Shown: in pieces, positions 22,742 to 33,677 of the stretch
Layout of the letters: each line of letters begins with the position of its first letter
Position numbering within the stretch: the stretch's first letter is position 1
From: Micrasema longulum
Lineage: Eukaryota > Arthropoda > Insecta > Trichoptera > Brachycentridae
Assembly: GCA_022494885.1 (NCBI GenBank)
Contig: JAGVSM010003441.1
Location: 118,364 to 182,363, forward strand
Direction of reading: 5' to 3'
Length of the DNA: 64,000 bases
Translations under genes and position numbers: made by a program
Notes under the pieces: generated by a model
Database searches by the model: none
What the model was told of the DNA's origin: nothing
The model's input: the letters and a program-made list of their open reading frames with translations, nothing else

Positions 22742-23002
22742 AATTCAACTAGTTTGTGAATTTAAAGAGTTGAAACTTTTATTTATGCGGGTGAGATTCA
22801 TCTTATTGAATTATTTCACCTACATACTAGGCAACGCCTGAAAATGTTATTTTTTCAATTTCTATACTTCTTCATGGACCAGGTGGATTTAGCAACAGGC
22901 CACTTAAACAAGCCATTGACAGGTCATAAGCCCTGTAAATGCCCAGACTTCCATATTACCTTCTCTTAAATGTTCCTCATCTGTTGTAATATGTTAGTAT
23001 CC
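22742..23002. repeat. FB1 foldback repeat, two halves in opposite orientation
   Basis: 22742-22898 is plus-oriented ('agagttgaaacttttattta', 'actaggcaacgcctgaaaat', 'ttcatggaccaggtgg'). 22898-23002 is minus-oriented ('ggccacttaaacaagcca', 'gacaggtcataagccctg', 'ttaccttctcttaaatgt', 'ctgttgtaatatgtta'). The join makes an incomplete inverted repeat. Confidence 0.7.
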
Positions 23003-23436
23003 ATTGCCGTTAACTTAAATAAATGGGTATACAGGTGTTTAAACTTCAAAATGTTTTTTGTTGCAAAGCATACTGTAAACTATTACTGTTTTATTCAGAT
23101 GTAGGAATTTATTATTCATTTTACTCCAAAAGACATAAAACCTATTGCAACAGTCAGGGAAAACATTTTTGAGAAAGGATTATAAATGTCCAGGCATTTA
23201 CAAAAGCACCCATTAATTCATCAATTCGTTGAATGAAATAATTTATTGTATTCCTTTTTACTTTCCTTCCTTCCGTATACCTATCTTTTTTCCGATTTAC
23301 ATATTTTGAGGTTTCGTTTCATTTTTTGTAAAAGTTGAAATTTTTAATTTGTTGCTTTATTGATTACTTTGATTCATACTTTAGGTACCATATGTAAATT
23401 ATTATAACAATTTAATTTTTGAACAAAACGATGATA
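23003..23436. other. Spacer with FB1 debris
   Basis: At about 23150-23210, 'acattttt-gagaaagga' and 'gtccaggcatttac' are the FB1 start. The rest is unassigned AT-rich DNA. Confidence 0.4.
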
Positions 23437-23438
23437 TA

Positions 23439-24454
23439 CTTAAAGGGTTTTTCAACAAAAGCAGGTAGATGTTGAAATGAAATAAAACAAGTTGTGTGTC
23501 AGGTATCAACAATTATTTTATTTTATTTAAAAGACTAATATGTGCCATTAAGTGTGAAATATGACATTGTTCAAATGCCCGCCTCGGCTTTTTACGGTGG
23601 CACGGATCCGAGTGGTCCAATTTTCAATGACTCTTCTACGTAGATCCGGCTGAATTTGAGCGATGGCCTGTGTTATGTTCATCTTTAGACATCGGTTGAT
23701 TGTGGTTTATTTGCATTGACAAGTGACTTCAAGAAACCCCACAAGAAAAAGTCTAGCGGGGTCAAATCACATGACCTTGTTGGCCAATTCAGATCACTTC
23801 TGTGAAATAACCTTAACCTCAAATTGTTCGTGCACAATGTCAACCGTGGCTTCCGCTGTGTGGCACGTAGTGCCGTTTTTCTGAAACCACATGTCGTCTA
23901 GGTCCATATAGTTTAATTTGGGCTATAATAAATTGGTTATCATTGTTCTATAGCGCTCGCCGTTGACCGCCTCACCAACGTCGTTTTCAAAAAAGTATGG
24001 ACCAATGACGTCGCCGGCCTAAAATCCGCACCAAACGGTAACTTTTTGACGCAATATTCGCCGAATTTAAGTATGCAAAAGGCCGAGTTCTTGTGCATAG
24101 CGAGGAATCGACTGCCTCGGGTTCTGCTGTACACTTTCACGGACAGCGGGGATGTTCTCAGCCAATCTTGCGTCTCTTGAACGTACAAATGTTAACTGGT
24201 TGATTACCAAGCCGGTCGTCTCAAATTTGGCTACCAAACGTTGAAGAGTTGACTGTGAAGGGCCACCAACAAACCCTCATTTCGAAAATAAAATGTTATC
24301 ATTTGAACGTGCTGTTTAATTGTGTTACTTGCCATGGTGATTTGACTTAAGTAATTGAATAGTAAACAAAATATTTTACAGATGTTATCAAAACAAAATG
24401 GCCGCCACGGGCCGTCAAAATCTACCCGCTCCAATTGAAAAATCCTTTTGAAGA
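23439..24454 (-). mobile_element. Mariner-type (IS630/Tc1) transposon, deleted copy
   Basis: The ends are inverted repeats: plus-strand 'gggtttttcaacaaaagcag' and 'gtagatgttga' at the left against minus-strand 'ggatttttcaattggagcgg' and 'gtagattttga' at the right. TA dinucleotides flank the element (23437-23438 and 24455-24456), as expected for the TA-duplicating IS630/Tc1/mariner superfamily. Length is about 1.0 kb, shorter than the usual 1.3 kb. The transposase is broken and lacks a middle part. Confidence 0.85.
23548..24335 (-). pseudogene. Mariner-type transposase, internally deleted and frameshifted
   Basis: Would be a cut-and-paste transposase. From the start codon at 24335 it reads MASNTIKQHVQMITFYFRNE, an N-terminal helix-turn-helix-like start. 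Later pieces include PRQSIPRYAQELG-like codons near 24110-24150, KVTVWCGF near 24030, then AGDVIGPYFFEND and VNGERYRTMI at about 23930-24010, DDMWFQKNGTTCHTAEAT near 23870 and SDLNWPTRSCDLTPLDFFLW near 23760-23820 (third catalytic Asp block), and a C-terminus SRGGHLNNVIFHT. The segment that should hold the second catalytic Asp (SDEAHF-like block) is absent, and several stops and shifts occur. The spacing type resembles the longer DD-D elements known from ants and other insects; this is from memory of the family. Confidence 0.85.
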
Positions 24455-24487
24455 TATTATTATTTTATATACTGGTTTATAATTGAT

Positions 24488-24550
24488 AGGCTCGTGGTGT
24501 AACGGTCAGCGCATTTGCCTACCATGCTCGAGGTGTCGGGTTCGATTGAT
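24488..24550 (+). mobile_element. SINE-1 head fragment
   Basis: 'ggctcgtggtgtaacggtca' (A box), 'gcgcatttgcctaccatgct', 'gtcgggttcgattgat' (B box GGTTCGATTGA, last bases changed). The body is missing. Lies 30 bp from the mariner-type element. Confidence 0.8.
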
Positions 24551-24997
24551 TTTAAATATTTATTTAAAATCATGTTTTTAGACTAGAATTTTTGAACGTA
24601 GTTATGCAGAAAGCAGCTGATTGATCAAAATATTGATGTTATTGGGTGCAGTAAGATCAATTTCATGTTCTGCTAATAACAGTTAAACCGCTTAAATACA
24701 AAAAACTGTATTAATCACCTTCTGAAAATGGTGTCGATCACAAAAACTGCATTTCTCAATTTGCAGAAAACACCCACAGCACTAGAAAAACATTACTGTA
24801 GTTTAAAAATCATTGAAACTGGTGAAAAACATAACAAATTTTTTGTTTGCCATACAAACAAAAAATAAATGTATTCATTGTTTATTATTTGTTTAAGTCA
24901 AAAACTTTTGTGCAGATTTGATAATCACTCTTTTCACAAAGGTACTATTATTTCAGTTTCAGTTTTCTATGGCTCGCTTATTTTTGCATAACTACAT
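24551..24997. other. Unassigned spacer
   Basis: AT-rich; nothing recognised. Confidence 0.35.
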
Positions 24998-25172
24998 TAT
25001 TTAATAGTCCCTGGAATGGTACCTGAAGCGTAAAACTGGTCATTTTATCTTCATGTAATGAAAAAAAACTATCATGATACCTTCATGTAACAAAAATGAT
25101 CAAAATACGCTGTATACCAATGCAGTGCCCTATGCACCATTAGGTGCGGAAAGGGAACGATTATGATAATAT
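24998..25172 (+). mobile_element. SINE-1 copy, 3' part
   Basis: 'agtccctggaatggtacctg', 'ctggtcattttatcttcatg', 'aaatacgctgtataccaatg', 'ccctatgcaccattaggtgc', 'ggaaagggaacgattatgat'. It contains a short internal duplication around 'accttcatgtaacaaaa'. The tRNA head is missing. Confidence 0.85.
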
Positions 25173-25748
25173 AATGTAATTTCTGGTATTAAGGTTGCTT
25201 TTTTTAAATAAACATACTAAAACCAACATACCATTTCTAGATATTTGTCGATAAAATTCCACATGCGAATTTAAAGGCTTCTTTAATCACAGAATTTAAT
25301 AGAATAGATAAAATAACATTTGACATTTAACACCGACATCAACCCGTTCTCTATTTTCAGTATAATTATTTGAAAACCGTTACATTTAATAGACTCATTT
25401 CCATTATTCAAACATTTGTTGCAACCATTAAAACCTGTAGGGGAGCATTTGATACAGTGGGTCACTTTTCTTTTAAATTTAAATTTAAACTTCTTTATTT
25501 TAGAGGTTGATGTAAATTACAAAAAAATGTTTCAAGGCATACATAACACGAAAACATTTATAAGTACTGAAATTTAAAAAAAAAAGATAGTAAAATAAAA
25601 ATACCAGGTAATTAAAGAAAAAGCATGCTGTCCTCTCTGAACTTTTTTTTTTAATAATATGGTAGATGTCGATATCCGAAGAGATACGGTTGAGTAAAGA
25701 CATCGTTCTTCCTACTGGCATTACCATCGGCAGGTTAGTTCTGCAAGT
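25173..25748. other. Unassigned spacer
   Basis: Minus-strand open frames at 25283-25465 and 25500-25766 show no recognised domain. Nothing else supported. Confidence 0.35.
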
Positions 25749-27249
25749 ATGAAGATAAAACAACATTTTTCGGTGTACAATAGTGCTTATAGTTTATGGG
25801 GGTATTTAACAAGTATTGAGGATTTTTATATAGACCACGAAAAGTTAAATAATTCATTTTCAATTCAATTTATCAATTTATTTATTAACAATCTAAACAA
25901 TTTTACATCGATCGATAAGGTGGTTGACAGGTTGTCTCATTAAGGTTTTTAAAAACTAACCTGGTAGATTATACCCAGGTTATTGTCAAAGCACTCGAAA
26001 ATGGTCAGCAGATTGATGTTCTTTATACAGATTTTTCCAAGGCATTTGACAAAGTAGATCATAAAATTCTCATGTATAAATTACATGCCTTGGGAATAAG
26101 AGATCCATTACTATCATTTATTAAATCGTATCTAACTAGTAGGACACAAAATGTTCGGATAAATAACTATTTATCAACCAGTATTGATGTTACATCGGGT
26201 GTACCTCAGGGTGCTCATTTGGCACCCCTGCTTTTCAATTTGTTTTTTAATGATGTTGCTAAATCATTCTCTTACTCTCGTTTTTGGCTCTTCGCGGACG
26301 ACAACAAAATTCTCAAAATAATTCAAACTTTACAAGACTGCTTTCTTCTTCAATCAGAAATTAACTCTTTTAACCGATGGTGTAAAGTCAATAAATTAGA
26401 ACTAAATATTAAAAAATGTAAAATAATGTCATTCCATAGAACAAAACAACCCATTTCCTTCGAGTACCTATTAGAAAACTCCAAAATTGATGTAGTTAAG
26501 TCCATCAGAGATTTAGGAGTTGTTTTGGGCTATAAACTGACGTACAACGAGCATATAGATAAAACAGTAAATAAATCACTGAAATTACTTAGCTTCATTA
26601 ACAGAATATCCTCTGATTTTACTAATGTCCGTACAATCAAACTCTTTATTGCTCAACTGTTCGCCCTCTTCTAGAATATGCCTCCGCGGTCTGGTCTCCA
26701 TTCTATGTCAATCGCATAAATCACATTGAATCAGTCCAACATCGCTTGCTTCGAAAAATAGCGTGGATGCTTGGACTAGAGAGAGATAATTATTCTTATG
26801 CTGAAATAGAGTCGATGTTAAATATTTCTAGTGTACAAAAACGTAGAATTAATATTGACTCTATATATATGTTCGGCATACTAAATGGTATAATCGATGT
26901 TCCATCATTACTGGGACAAGTAAAATTTAATATTCCGACTCGTAGATTGAGAAACAATGAAGTACTGTTCATCGATCAGCATAGAACAAACTATGGCCTA
27001 AATTCTCCAATGCCTTTGTCGTATTGTTAATTCAAGACAAGATCTGGACTTTTTTGGTTTAAGTTTACAAGGATTTAAACGAGCACTAAATAAATAGTCC
27101 AGATCTTGTCTCGATGTCCCTTATGTTTGTCAATGCTTCTTTCTTTTTTCTTTAAATGTATTAAACTACTCTTTTATTGTAATATTTAAACCTTATAAAT
27201 TGTAAACATGGACAATGTCCGTTAATAAATAAATAAATAAATAAATAAA
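25749..27249 (+). mobile_element. Jockey-type LINE, 5'-truncated, best preserved
   Basis: 5'-truncated non-LTR retrotransposon that ends in a (TAAA/AAAT)n tail at about 27222-27249. The upstream open frame (25749-25943) probably belongs to the region before the reverse transcriptase. The body holds the RT pseudogene at 25928-27097. The 3' UTR contains 'ttgtaaacatggacaatgtc'. Its C-terminal half is closely related to 41244-41942. Confidence 0.85.
25928..27097 (+). pseudogene. LINE reverse transcriptase and C-terminal domain
   Basis: RNA-dependent DNA polymerase that would act in target-primed reverse transcription. The visible blocks, in order, are TNLVDYTQVIV, YTDFSKAFDKVDHKIL (about 26017-26070), SGVPQGAHLAPLLFNLFFND (about 26196-26257), WLFADDNKIL with the catalytic F-A-D-D (about 26286-26315), LNIKKCKIMSFHR and IRDLGVVLGYKL. 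A shift of frame near 26655 separates this from VRPLLEYASAVWSPFY and RLLRKIAWMLGL, and another near 27005 from the terminal DLDFFGLSLQGFKRALNK. The longest uninterrupted piece is 200 codons from the first Met (26072-26674). The endonuclease and ORF1 are missing. At least two frameshifts make it inactive. Confidence 0.88.
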
Positions 27250-29029
27250 AAAAAAACATATATTTTTTGATAATCATTGATCAATAACGCCACTTATCCA
27301 CTTATATTCACTACACACTCTCGCATACACACAATACTCACATACCTGTACACATATACACACACCCTAAAAATATATACATACTCACCCTGACTTACAT
27401 GTACAATAATAAAACGGATACACAAATTTTTTTGTGACTAAAACTAGTAATAAGAGTAAATATTGTTATCCTATAATAAAAGTTATACTCGTAATATAAT
27501 TGAGACACATTTAATGTATATATTTCTACTGACATATTGTTACTACTGTATAAATTCCATAATTTGTTTTGGTTTTATGAGAAAAATAATTCAGTATATT
27601 CTTCTGTATTATTCATACACCCAAAACTTTATTCTTCCTGGCGGATAAAGGAAATTTTTATAAGCGGGTTGAATAAATTGAACGCTTGTTTCTTTGCATT
27701 TGGCCGAGAATGGTTTTGACCAAGACAATACATCTCCCGTGACCTAAAAATGCTTTCTAGCAAACAAAAATAAACCATTTGCCAGGGAATGTAGCGTTCA
27801 GTACAATGCCCATAATATTAATTATAACGCGCAACGCCCGACTTTTTTGCGTCGAAGTAATTAAATCGTCAATTCTATTGTTTCTCATCCATTTTCACGA
27901 GTATGCAAGAACGAGGGATCCCTCTGGAGTTTCATTAGTTCGCTCTATTATTTTTCATTTTGTTTTCTTCTCCTGTTATTGGTTTTCGAATGTTCTCTCC
28001 GGTAATCTATTCGGTCTGAGAGTTGAAAGTTCCCTAACAATTAAAGAGAGTAGTGAAATGTAATGGACGCTGTGGCTCCGAATGGAGGCAAGCCCAAGGT
28101 GCCAACGGCCACGCGAATTGAAATTGGGTACTTTCGTTTTGCCGTGTAATCCCTTTTTAGCCCCGAAATAATAGAATTCTTTTAATAACGTAATTTCGCT
28201 TATTTATAGCGCCCGCCGCATTTGGTTTCTATGGTACTTAAAGAGATAAAAATTGAACCGCAAGTGCTATTTTTACAGTTAGCAGCCATTTTCATTCAAA
28301 TTTTCATTAATTATTATAGCAATTTTACAGTTTTTTTCCACAAAAATTTTACTAATTTTATTTTATTTTATTAACGTAAACGGCAAATCTTCATTTTAAA
28401 AAAGTTTATAATACTAACATATTTGGCTTAATATATACATATATATTTTTTTAAAACATAAATTTCCTTTTACCCGAGATTTATAAAAAAAATAAAACTT
28501 AAAAATTATACCAGATTTATAAAAAAAAATAACCTTATAATTAAACAACATATTCAGTAGAAAGTTTAAACAATTCAAGAATAAATGTAAAAAACAAATT
28601 AAATAATAAAATATTTTAAAGTAATATAACAAGAAAATCATTATTACTGTTTCATATAGCTGGGAAAAACGAACAAAAATTTGTATATATTATGAAATGC
28701 AAAAATAAATAAATAAAATTACCATTCACCATCTTTGAAAAAGTTTAAAAGGTTTTTTCCATAGGAACAATACCCTTCACTTAATATATCAGATACGTGG
28801 GAATAACTATTGCCGAGTTCATGAAATCTGTTTAATACGGCATTGCAAGTATACACTTACCGTGAATTGTTGCTAAAAAAACGGTGGCACCCGTCTAGTC
28901 ATTTACAATTTTGAATAAATTTAAAAGGTCTATAATTTTTCTTCTATCGTTAAGTTTTAACAAATTTAATGTTTTTAGAAAAAAATCGTAATTTGACTGG
29001 TTTAATTGTAATAAAACCAACTAGTCCAA
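27250..29029. other. Spacer with CpG-richer, apparently unique block (27780-28250)
   Basis: 27300-27390 is CA-rich low-complexity DNA. 27780-28250 stands out for many CG dinucleotides ('aacgcgcaacgcccgac', 'ggccacgcgaattgaaatt', 'agcgcccgccgcatttggt') with no repeat match in the window. A 94-codon open frame (27779-28063) has no known motif. The remainder is AT-rich. The block is a candidate conserved non-coding or regulatory element. Confidence 0.4.
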
Positions 29030-29240
29030 GAAGAAGTTTAAAAATTGGAAAAAAGTATGTGAAATAAATCAGTCAGGTGAATCTATTCACAACAATAAAG
29101 GTTTCAGCTCAGTTTCAGATGTTAAAATATAGAATAAATGGTAAATGTTACACAATGTTTAAAATGGTTAATTAAACCAGCCAATGACAGGTCATAAGCC
29201 TTGTAAAGGCCTAGCTTGCATAATCCCCTTTTCGAGTTAT
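29030..29240 (-). repeat. FB1 foldback-repeat copy
   Basis: 'aaaattggaaaaaagtatgt', 'aataaaggtttcagctc', 'gtaaatgttacacaatgt', 'accagccaatgacaggtcat', 'aagccttgtaaaggcctag'. Minus-oriented landmarks in the right order, diverged. Confidence 0.7.
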
Positions 29241-29269
29241 TTTCAATCCCTTTTATATTTTTGCGCAAC

Positions 29270-29410
29270 AACTATGGTGAAGGTGTAGAGTGGGTTTTGC
29301 ATGTTGCTTTAATTGGTGTCATGACGAAGAGACGGGTACGTCTCGAAACCGGTAGACATAGAAAAGTCGGTAAGTGGTTATATACAAATATTTAATAACA
29401 TTTAGTAAAA
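29270..29410 (+). repeat. Penelope-like terminal repeat with hammerhead-like core, copy 1
   Basis: At 29322-29353: TGACGA, a stem GAGACG-GGTA-CGTCTC with perfect pairing, then GAAACCGGTA. This is the order CUGANGA / stem II / GAAA / short stem III (CCGG) / UA of a minimal type I hammerhead ribozyme; the expected first C of the core is A here. Such minimal hammerheads are known in the terminal repeats of Penelope-like elements. A diverged relative is at 57290-57430. No reverse transcriptase or GIY-YIG region is nearby. Cleavage activity is unknown. Confidence 0.55.
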
Positions 29411-29877
29411 TTCTTTATAACAAGCTAATATTACAATTATATTTCACTTATCGCAGATGATTTTATCGTGTATTCGTCTAAAGCCCGTATTTTATTGGTT
29501 AGTAAATGAAAGAAGATCATGTTCAAAATTTGGTGCAGTAAATATTGTGTCGTAAATATATGAAATATGTGGTCAAATTCTAAAAACAAAGAGCTCGTCC
29601 TATTTTTTAACCAATATTTGAACCAAGATCTGCGCGCGCATCACACTGTTATATTGTTAACTGTCGTCCGTCAACTTAATTTTTCAAGGCGTATTAAATT
29701 ATTTGTTGTTGCTTGTCTGATTTTATTTATTTAATTTGAATGAAAACTAACATCAAGGTCATCCAATGAAGGATTTATTTATTTTAAAAAAACAAAATAA
29801 ATACTCAAATATCTACGAGTACCACGTACATAAAGCTTTTTTATGTTCTCTTGAATTGTATTATTTTCAGGATATTT
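29411..29877. other. Unassigned spacer
   Basis: AT-rich; no gene or repeat recognised beyond short ATTT-rich runs. Confidence 0.35.
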
Positions 29878-30150
29878 ATTTATTTATTTTAAAGAAACAA
29901 ACAGTCGAAAATGATACAGTAACATTAAAAAAAATACAGTTTAAAGACAAACCAGCAATCTTTCTAAATAAGAATCATACATATTGTTAAATTGTCTTAC
30001 AAAAAAAGGGTGTGTTTATGTGTATGAGAGTAAGTGTAGATGTGTGTTTATGTGTATTGGTGTAGGAGTAAGTGTTCAGGCGTGTGAAAGTGTGAGCATC
30101 ATTAAATAGTATGTGGGATCGTATCGCAGCCAGAAATAAGGAGTCTTAAT
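29878..30150 (-). repeat. Family F LINE-like 3' untranslated region
   Basis: Second copy of the sequence at 13706-13965, with shared 'tttatttatttattttaaag', 'aaacaaacagtcgaaaatga', 'agaatcatacatat', 'aaaaagggtgtgtttatgtg', 'taggagtaagtgttca', 'gatcgtatcgcagccagaaa'. This copy has an internal duplication of the TGTG-rich segment. Confidence 0.65.
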
Positions 30151-31815
30151 GTATTATGAAAAAAATGAATTGTAGTTAGAACAAGAACGATAAGGGAAAG
30201 AGTGTTGTGCATGGTTAGTGCTACAGACTGGCAGATGAAACAAATACGATAGAATATAAATCAAAGCTAGTGAGGGAACAATAAATTAGCGAAAATTGAA
30301 AAAAGGGGATTTATAACTAAGCATGCACTGATATTTTTTTTTAACCTTAATCTAAGAAAGCTGTGCCAAATGATTTAATTCATCATCATTTCATATCCGC
30401 TCCCTATTTGAATCATATGGTGAACACAAAAAGCCTCCGGGCATTTCTGTCAGCTCCGAAATTAGGTTCGCGTCCCGTAGTTTTCACTTAAAATGCTAAA
30501 TTGATGTTATTGCTTTAGATAAAAACCAATCAACAATAATACAAAAAAAAGTGAACTGCATTTCTGTTTGAATTTGTTTTATTTCTAAGTCCTTTAAAGG
30601 AATCATTAGCAAACAATAGTGCTTTTTAAAAAATATATTCTGGATTTAGTATACCCACGCACAGGCCATGCCGGTAAGGGGTTTTATTGTTTAAATAAAT
30701 ACAGAGATATATGTAATAAAACATGTAGTAAAATGAAAGCAAAAAAAATATAACTGCATTAAGTTTGGATTTTATACTGGATTTTGTCTTTCAGTTTTTA
30801 TTTTGTAACCTAAATTTAGTAATGAAGATTCAAAGACCTTCGACGACATAAACAAATCTCTTTTCGATCGAAGCTATTATAAAAGCCACTACAAAAACAT
30901 GCTCAATTCTATTTTTTAGCCATGAAAGCGATTCTTTTGTAGAAATCCTTTTATGTTACATTTTCGGTAGAATTTTATATTTTGTTTCTACGAAGTATTT
31001 GTTTTGAAATGTTTTGAATAAAGAATATGAAGTAACTCTTCACAAATTTGCTCGTTCAGGAGCGCAGGTACATCAAAATGCATGCGCAACGAAAACATTG
31101 GGAATCTTTTAAAATGAAACCATTCAACCTCAACCCTAGCGCTTACAATAATATCTCATGTGAAGTTCCTGCAAACTATTTCGCTCCTGGCATTTTTTAT
31201 TTTCCGCTTTTTTCGCATTTCCCGCCAACGAGCACAGCGCCGCAGGCAGAGGGAGACGGAAAATAGGTGTTTTTTTTAGAAAGCGGAGACAACGTCCGCA
31301 TTTCAAATTGAACGACGATTCGAATATCGAATGTCGGATTTGAAATATGAATCTGTCAATCGGAATTGGATGGATATTTTTCATAACGGAAACACGAAAC
31401 GTTCTGATAGATGTTTTTTGTACCCATATAGGTTTTTGGAATTTATTATCATGATTTTCATTAGTGATAACAAATAAAAAATACATTATTCATGTCGCCA
31501 AAAGAAAAGTAAATGTTTGTCGAAAAAGAGTTTATAAACATAAAACGTAGTTGATTATTTCGACCAAAATATTGCTTTTCGTATATCAGAAATTAAAACA
31601 GAGACTGAAAATCTTTTTGAGAAATAAAAAAGAAAGTCGATGAATATGTTTTTACCTTAAATAATAAATCACGGGAGTCATATTGAACGAGATATTCATA
31701 AAACAATATTTTGTGATTCTGTGATTTTCAAAACGTCATAAATAATCAATCAATCTATAAAGAACTTTCGATATAAAATAAAAGGTTTATTAAAAATATT
31801 AATGCGTATTATTTT
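30151..31815. other. Spacer with G/C-richer block at 31040-31330
   Basis: 31040-31330 is richer in G/C and CG, with open frames on both strands (31048-31266 plus, 31136-31486 minus) but no recognisable protein family. The rest is AT-rich. Candidate unique, possibly regulatory, sequence. Confidence 0.35.
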
Positions 31816-31849
31816 ACGTAAAACTACTCATTAATGAGTAGTTTTACGT
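31816..31849. repeat. Perfect 34-nt palindrome
   Basis: The left half ACGTAAAACTACTCATT is followed by its exact reverse complement, with no spacer. In copy 1 the corresponding place (about 2548-2568) keeps only the inner arms ACTACTC/GAGTAGT, separated by TTGAAG. Confidence 0.9.
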
Positions 31850-31911
31850 TTTTACTCATTAGTTTATTTGTAGACGTCGCTCAGTACGCAACTCTTTATT
31901 TGAATTTAACT

Positions 31912-32010
31912 ATGCCGTGTTGTGTCCTTTCAAAGTGTAAAAATACTGCTAGGATCTTAAAAAAACAGGATGGGATCACATTTCATTGTAATAAGCAAAT
32001 GAATGTGTAA
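31912..32010 (+). pseudogene. THAP zinc-finger N-terminal fragment, copy 2
   Basis: Thirty-two codons MPCCVLSKCKNT...KKQDGITFHCNK...NV, ending in TAA. Compared with copy 1, the C-x4-C pair, the Asn after it and the ITFH motif are kept while neighbouring residues change conservatively. A consensus-like splice donor GTAAGTAT begins at 32007, overlapping the stop, so the frame may end in a donor site rather than a stop codon. The distal half of the domain (second Cys, His) is not found downstream. Confidence 0.6.
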
Positions 32011-32567
32011 GTATCAAAGACATTACTTAAAAAATCAATTATTTTTCCATCTGTCAGATTGTCGAAGAAAAGAAAATTGACATTTCGTTAGTGTTGCCAG
32101 GATAGTATTTTTTTTTACCCTACTTTGCTTATCTTATGAGAGAACTAATGAATTTTGGACTTTGGATTAAACAACTCTGTAGTGGACATTTGACCGACAT
32201 TATTTTTAAAACATCGAAAATTATTGAACATGATATAAAAATATCCACTTAATGTAAAATACAATTTGTTTTAGATTTTAAGTATAAAGTTCATTAATTC
32301 AATTACTCTTATTAAATGAGCCTTTACTTATCTACACTGTTGTGTCAATCACGATTTCCGCGTGCACAAAAAAATTTAGAGAAATCAACAGAATGCTTTT
32401 TTTAAACCTTATGTTATGATTATATTTTTTCCCATCGTGCAACATTACACGACGACATCACGAATGCGCGCGGTGAAACTGAAACATGGTGGGGGAACTT
32501 TTGGACACAGTCCGACGTATTTAAATATGATTCTACGCTCCTTCTTGACTATTCTTAATTTTGTGAC

Positions 32568-33677
32568 TAAAATAACATTAAATTCAATACATTTCAAAAT
32601 ATCGTATTTCTATATAAGTACACCCCCCTGTTCGTAAGAAGATCGGAGTTTGACGTTTGCAAAAAGAATGCCACATTTGAAAAAAACAAATTATTTTATG
32701 TTTTCGAATTCAACCATATATTCAATATTTATATATTATCAATTTTTAGTTTTGGAACAAGTACCTAGGTACCTTCTTTTTAATGAAAGTATTTTTCTAA
32801 GGCAAGCCAACGTTCGGGCAGAACATCGTCTGTCGGGTCAGCTAGTATTTTTTTTTTTTTCAATAACCAGTCAAGACCAATTATTTCAAAACCTGTTTCT
32901 AGTCATTTTTCTTAATTTTCCCTTGTTATTTGCCCTGGAGATTAGAATAAAGTTCTGAAAATATTTAAAAAAAACGGTATTTTTCGTTATAAATCCACTT
33001 AAGATAAATCCCCAGGTAGCGGAAGCATTTCCGGTTCTAGGAACATATAGCTAAACTGATTACTAGTGTTACAAGTATGGCGCTAAACGGGAAGGTTGAT
33101 CCCGGGGGATGGCTTGTCGTTCTGGATTCCGTCAGCATCCTTAGCAGAGATGCGAACCCGGAGTAATTATTATTACCAACCCTTAAGAACCAACTATTTG
33201 GTAGGCAAGACACATAAAAATGTGCAAGAAAATTAAACAAAATAAAATTTGTTGTTTAGTAAGTCTAGATGTTTGTAGACAAGGCTGGATTTTACACCCT
33301 ACTGAGTTATCGAGACTGATGATTTATTGCAAGAGAGAGGGAAAATATTTTTATTTTATTTGTTACGGTTCACAAAAAATAAAAAATACATCGGTAGTTA
33401 GATGGCAGGACTGAACATCTATATTTTTGTCTATGTTTTAGTTTTCAAAAGTTTTGACTAATATTTCAGTAAATAGACGCAGCAAAAAAAATTAAAAAAT
33501 CAGCATCATTTATAATGGTAATTTATTATTGAAAAACAACACTTAAATATTTTAATTTGTGGATTTAAGTCTTCGAATTAAGACGTACTCGTATTTCAGC
33601 CCTTATGAACATTTTTAAAAATTACAGGTGGTCCCTTCTGCCACCTGACTACGGACATTGGTTATAATCACAATAAT
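32568..33677. other. Spacer with possible Helitron-like end and G/C-rich patch
   Basis: At 32805-32845, 'aacatcgtctgtcgggtcag' followed by CTAGTA resembles 42905-42945. 33050-33170 is G/C-rich ('ggttgatcccgggggatggc', 'agagatgcgaacccgg') and is followed by an AATTAAACAAAATAAAA-type stretch, as a truncated retroposon would be. Family not identified; no gene called. Confidence 0.35.

Larger units (their letters stand above)
31816..32567 (+). mobile_element. P/THAP-like element, copy 2
   Basis: Aligns with 2540-3201 from 'gtagacgtcgctcagtacgc' through 'ggatcttaaaaaaacaggat', 'tgttgtgtcaatca', 'tttggacacagtcc' to 'gactattcttaattt'. The right terminal repeat is present; the left terminal repeat seen in copy 1 is not evident here, so this copy appears 5'-truncated. 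It starts with a 34-nt perfect palindrome (31816-31849). Confidence 0.7.
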
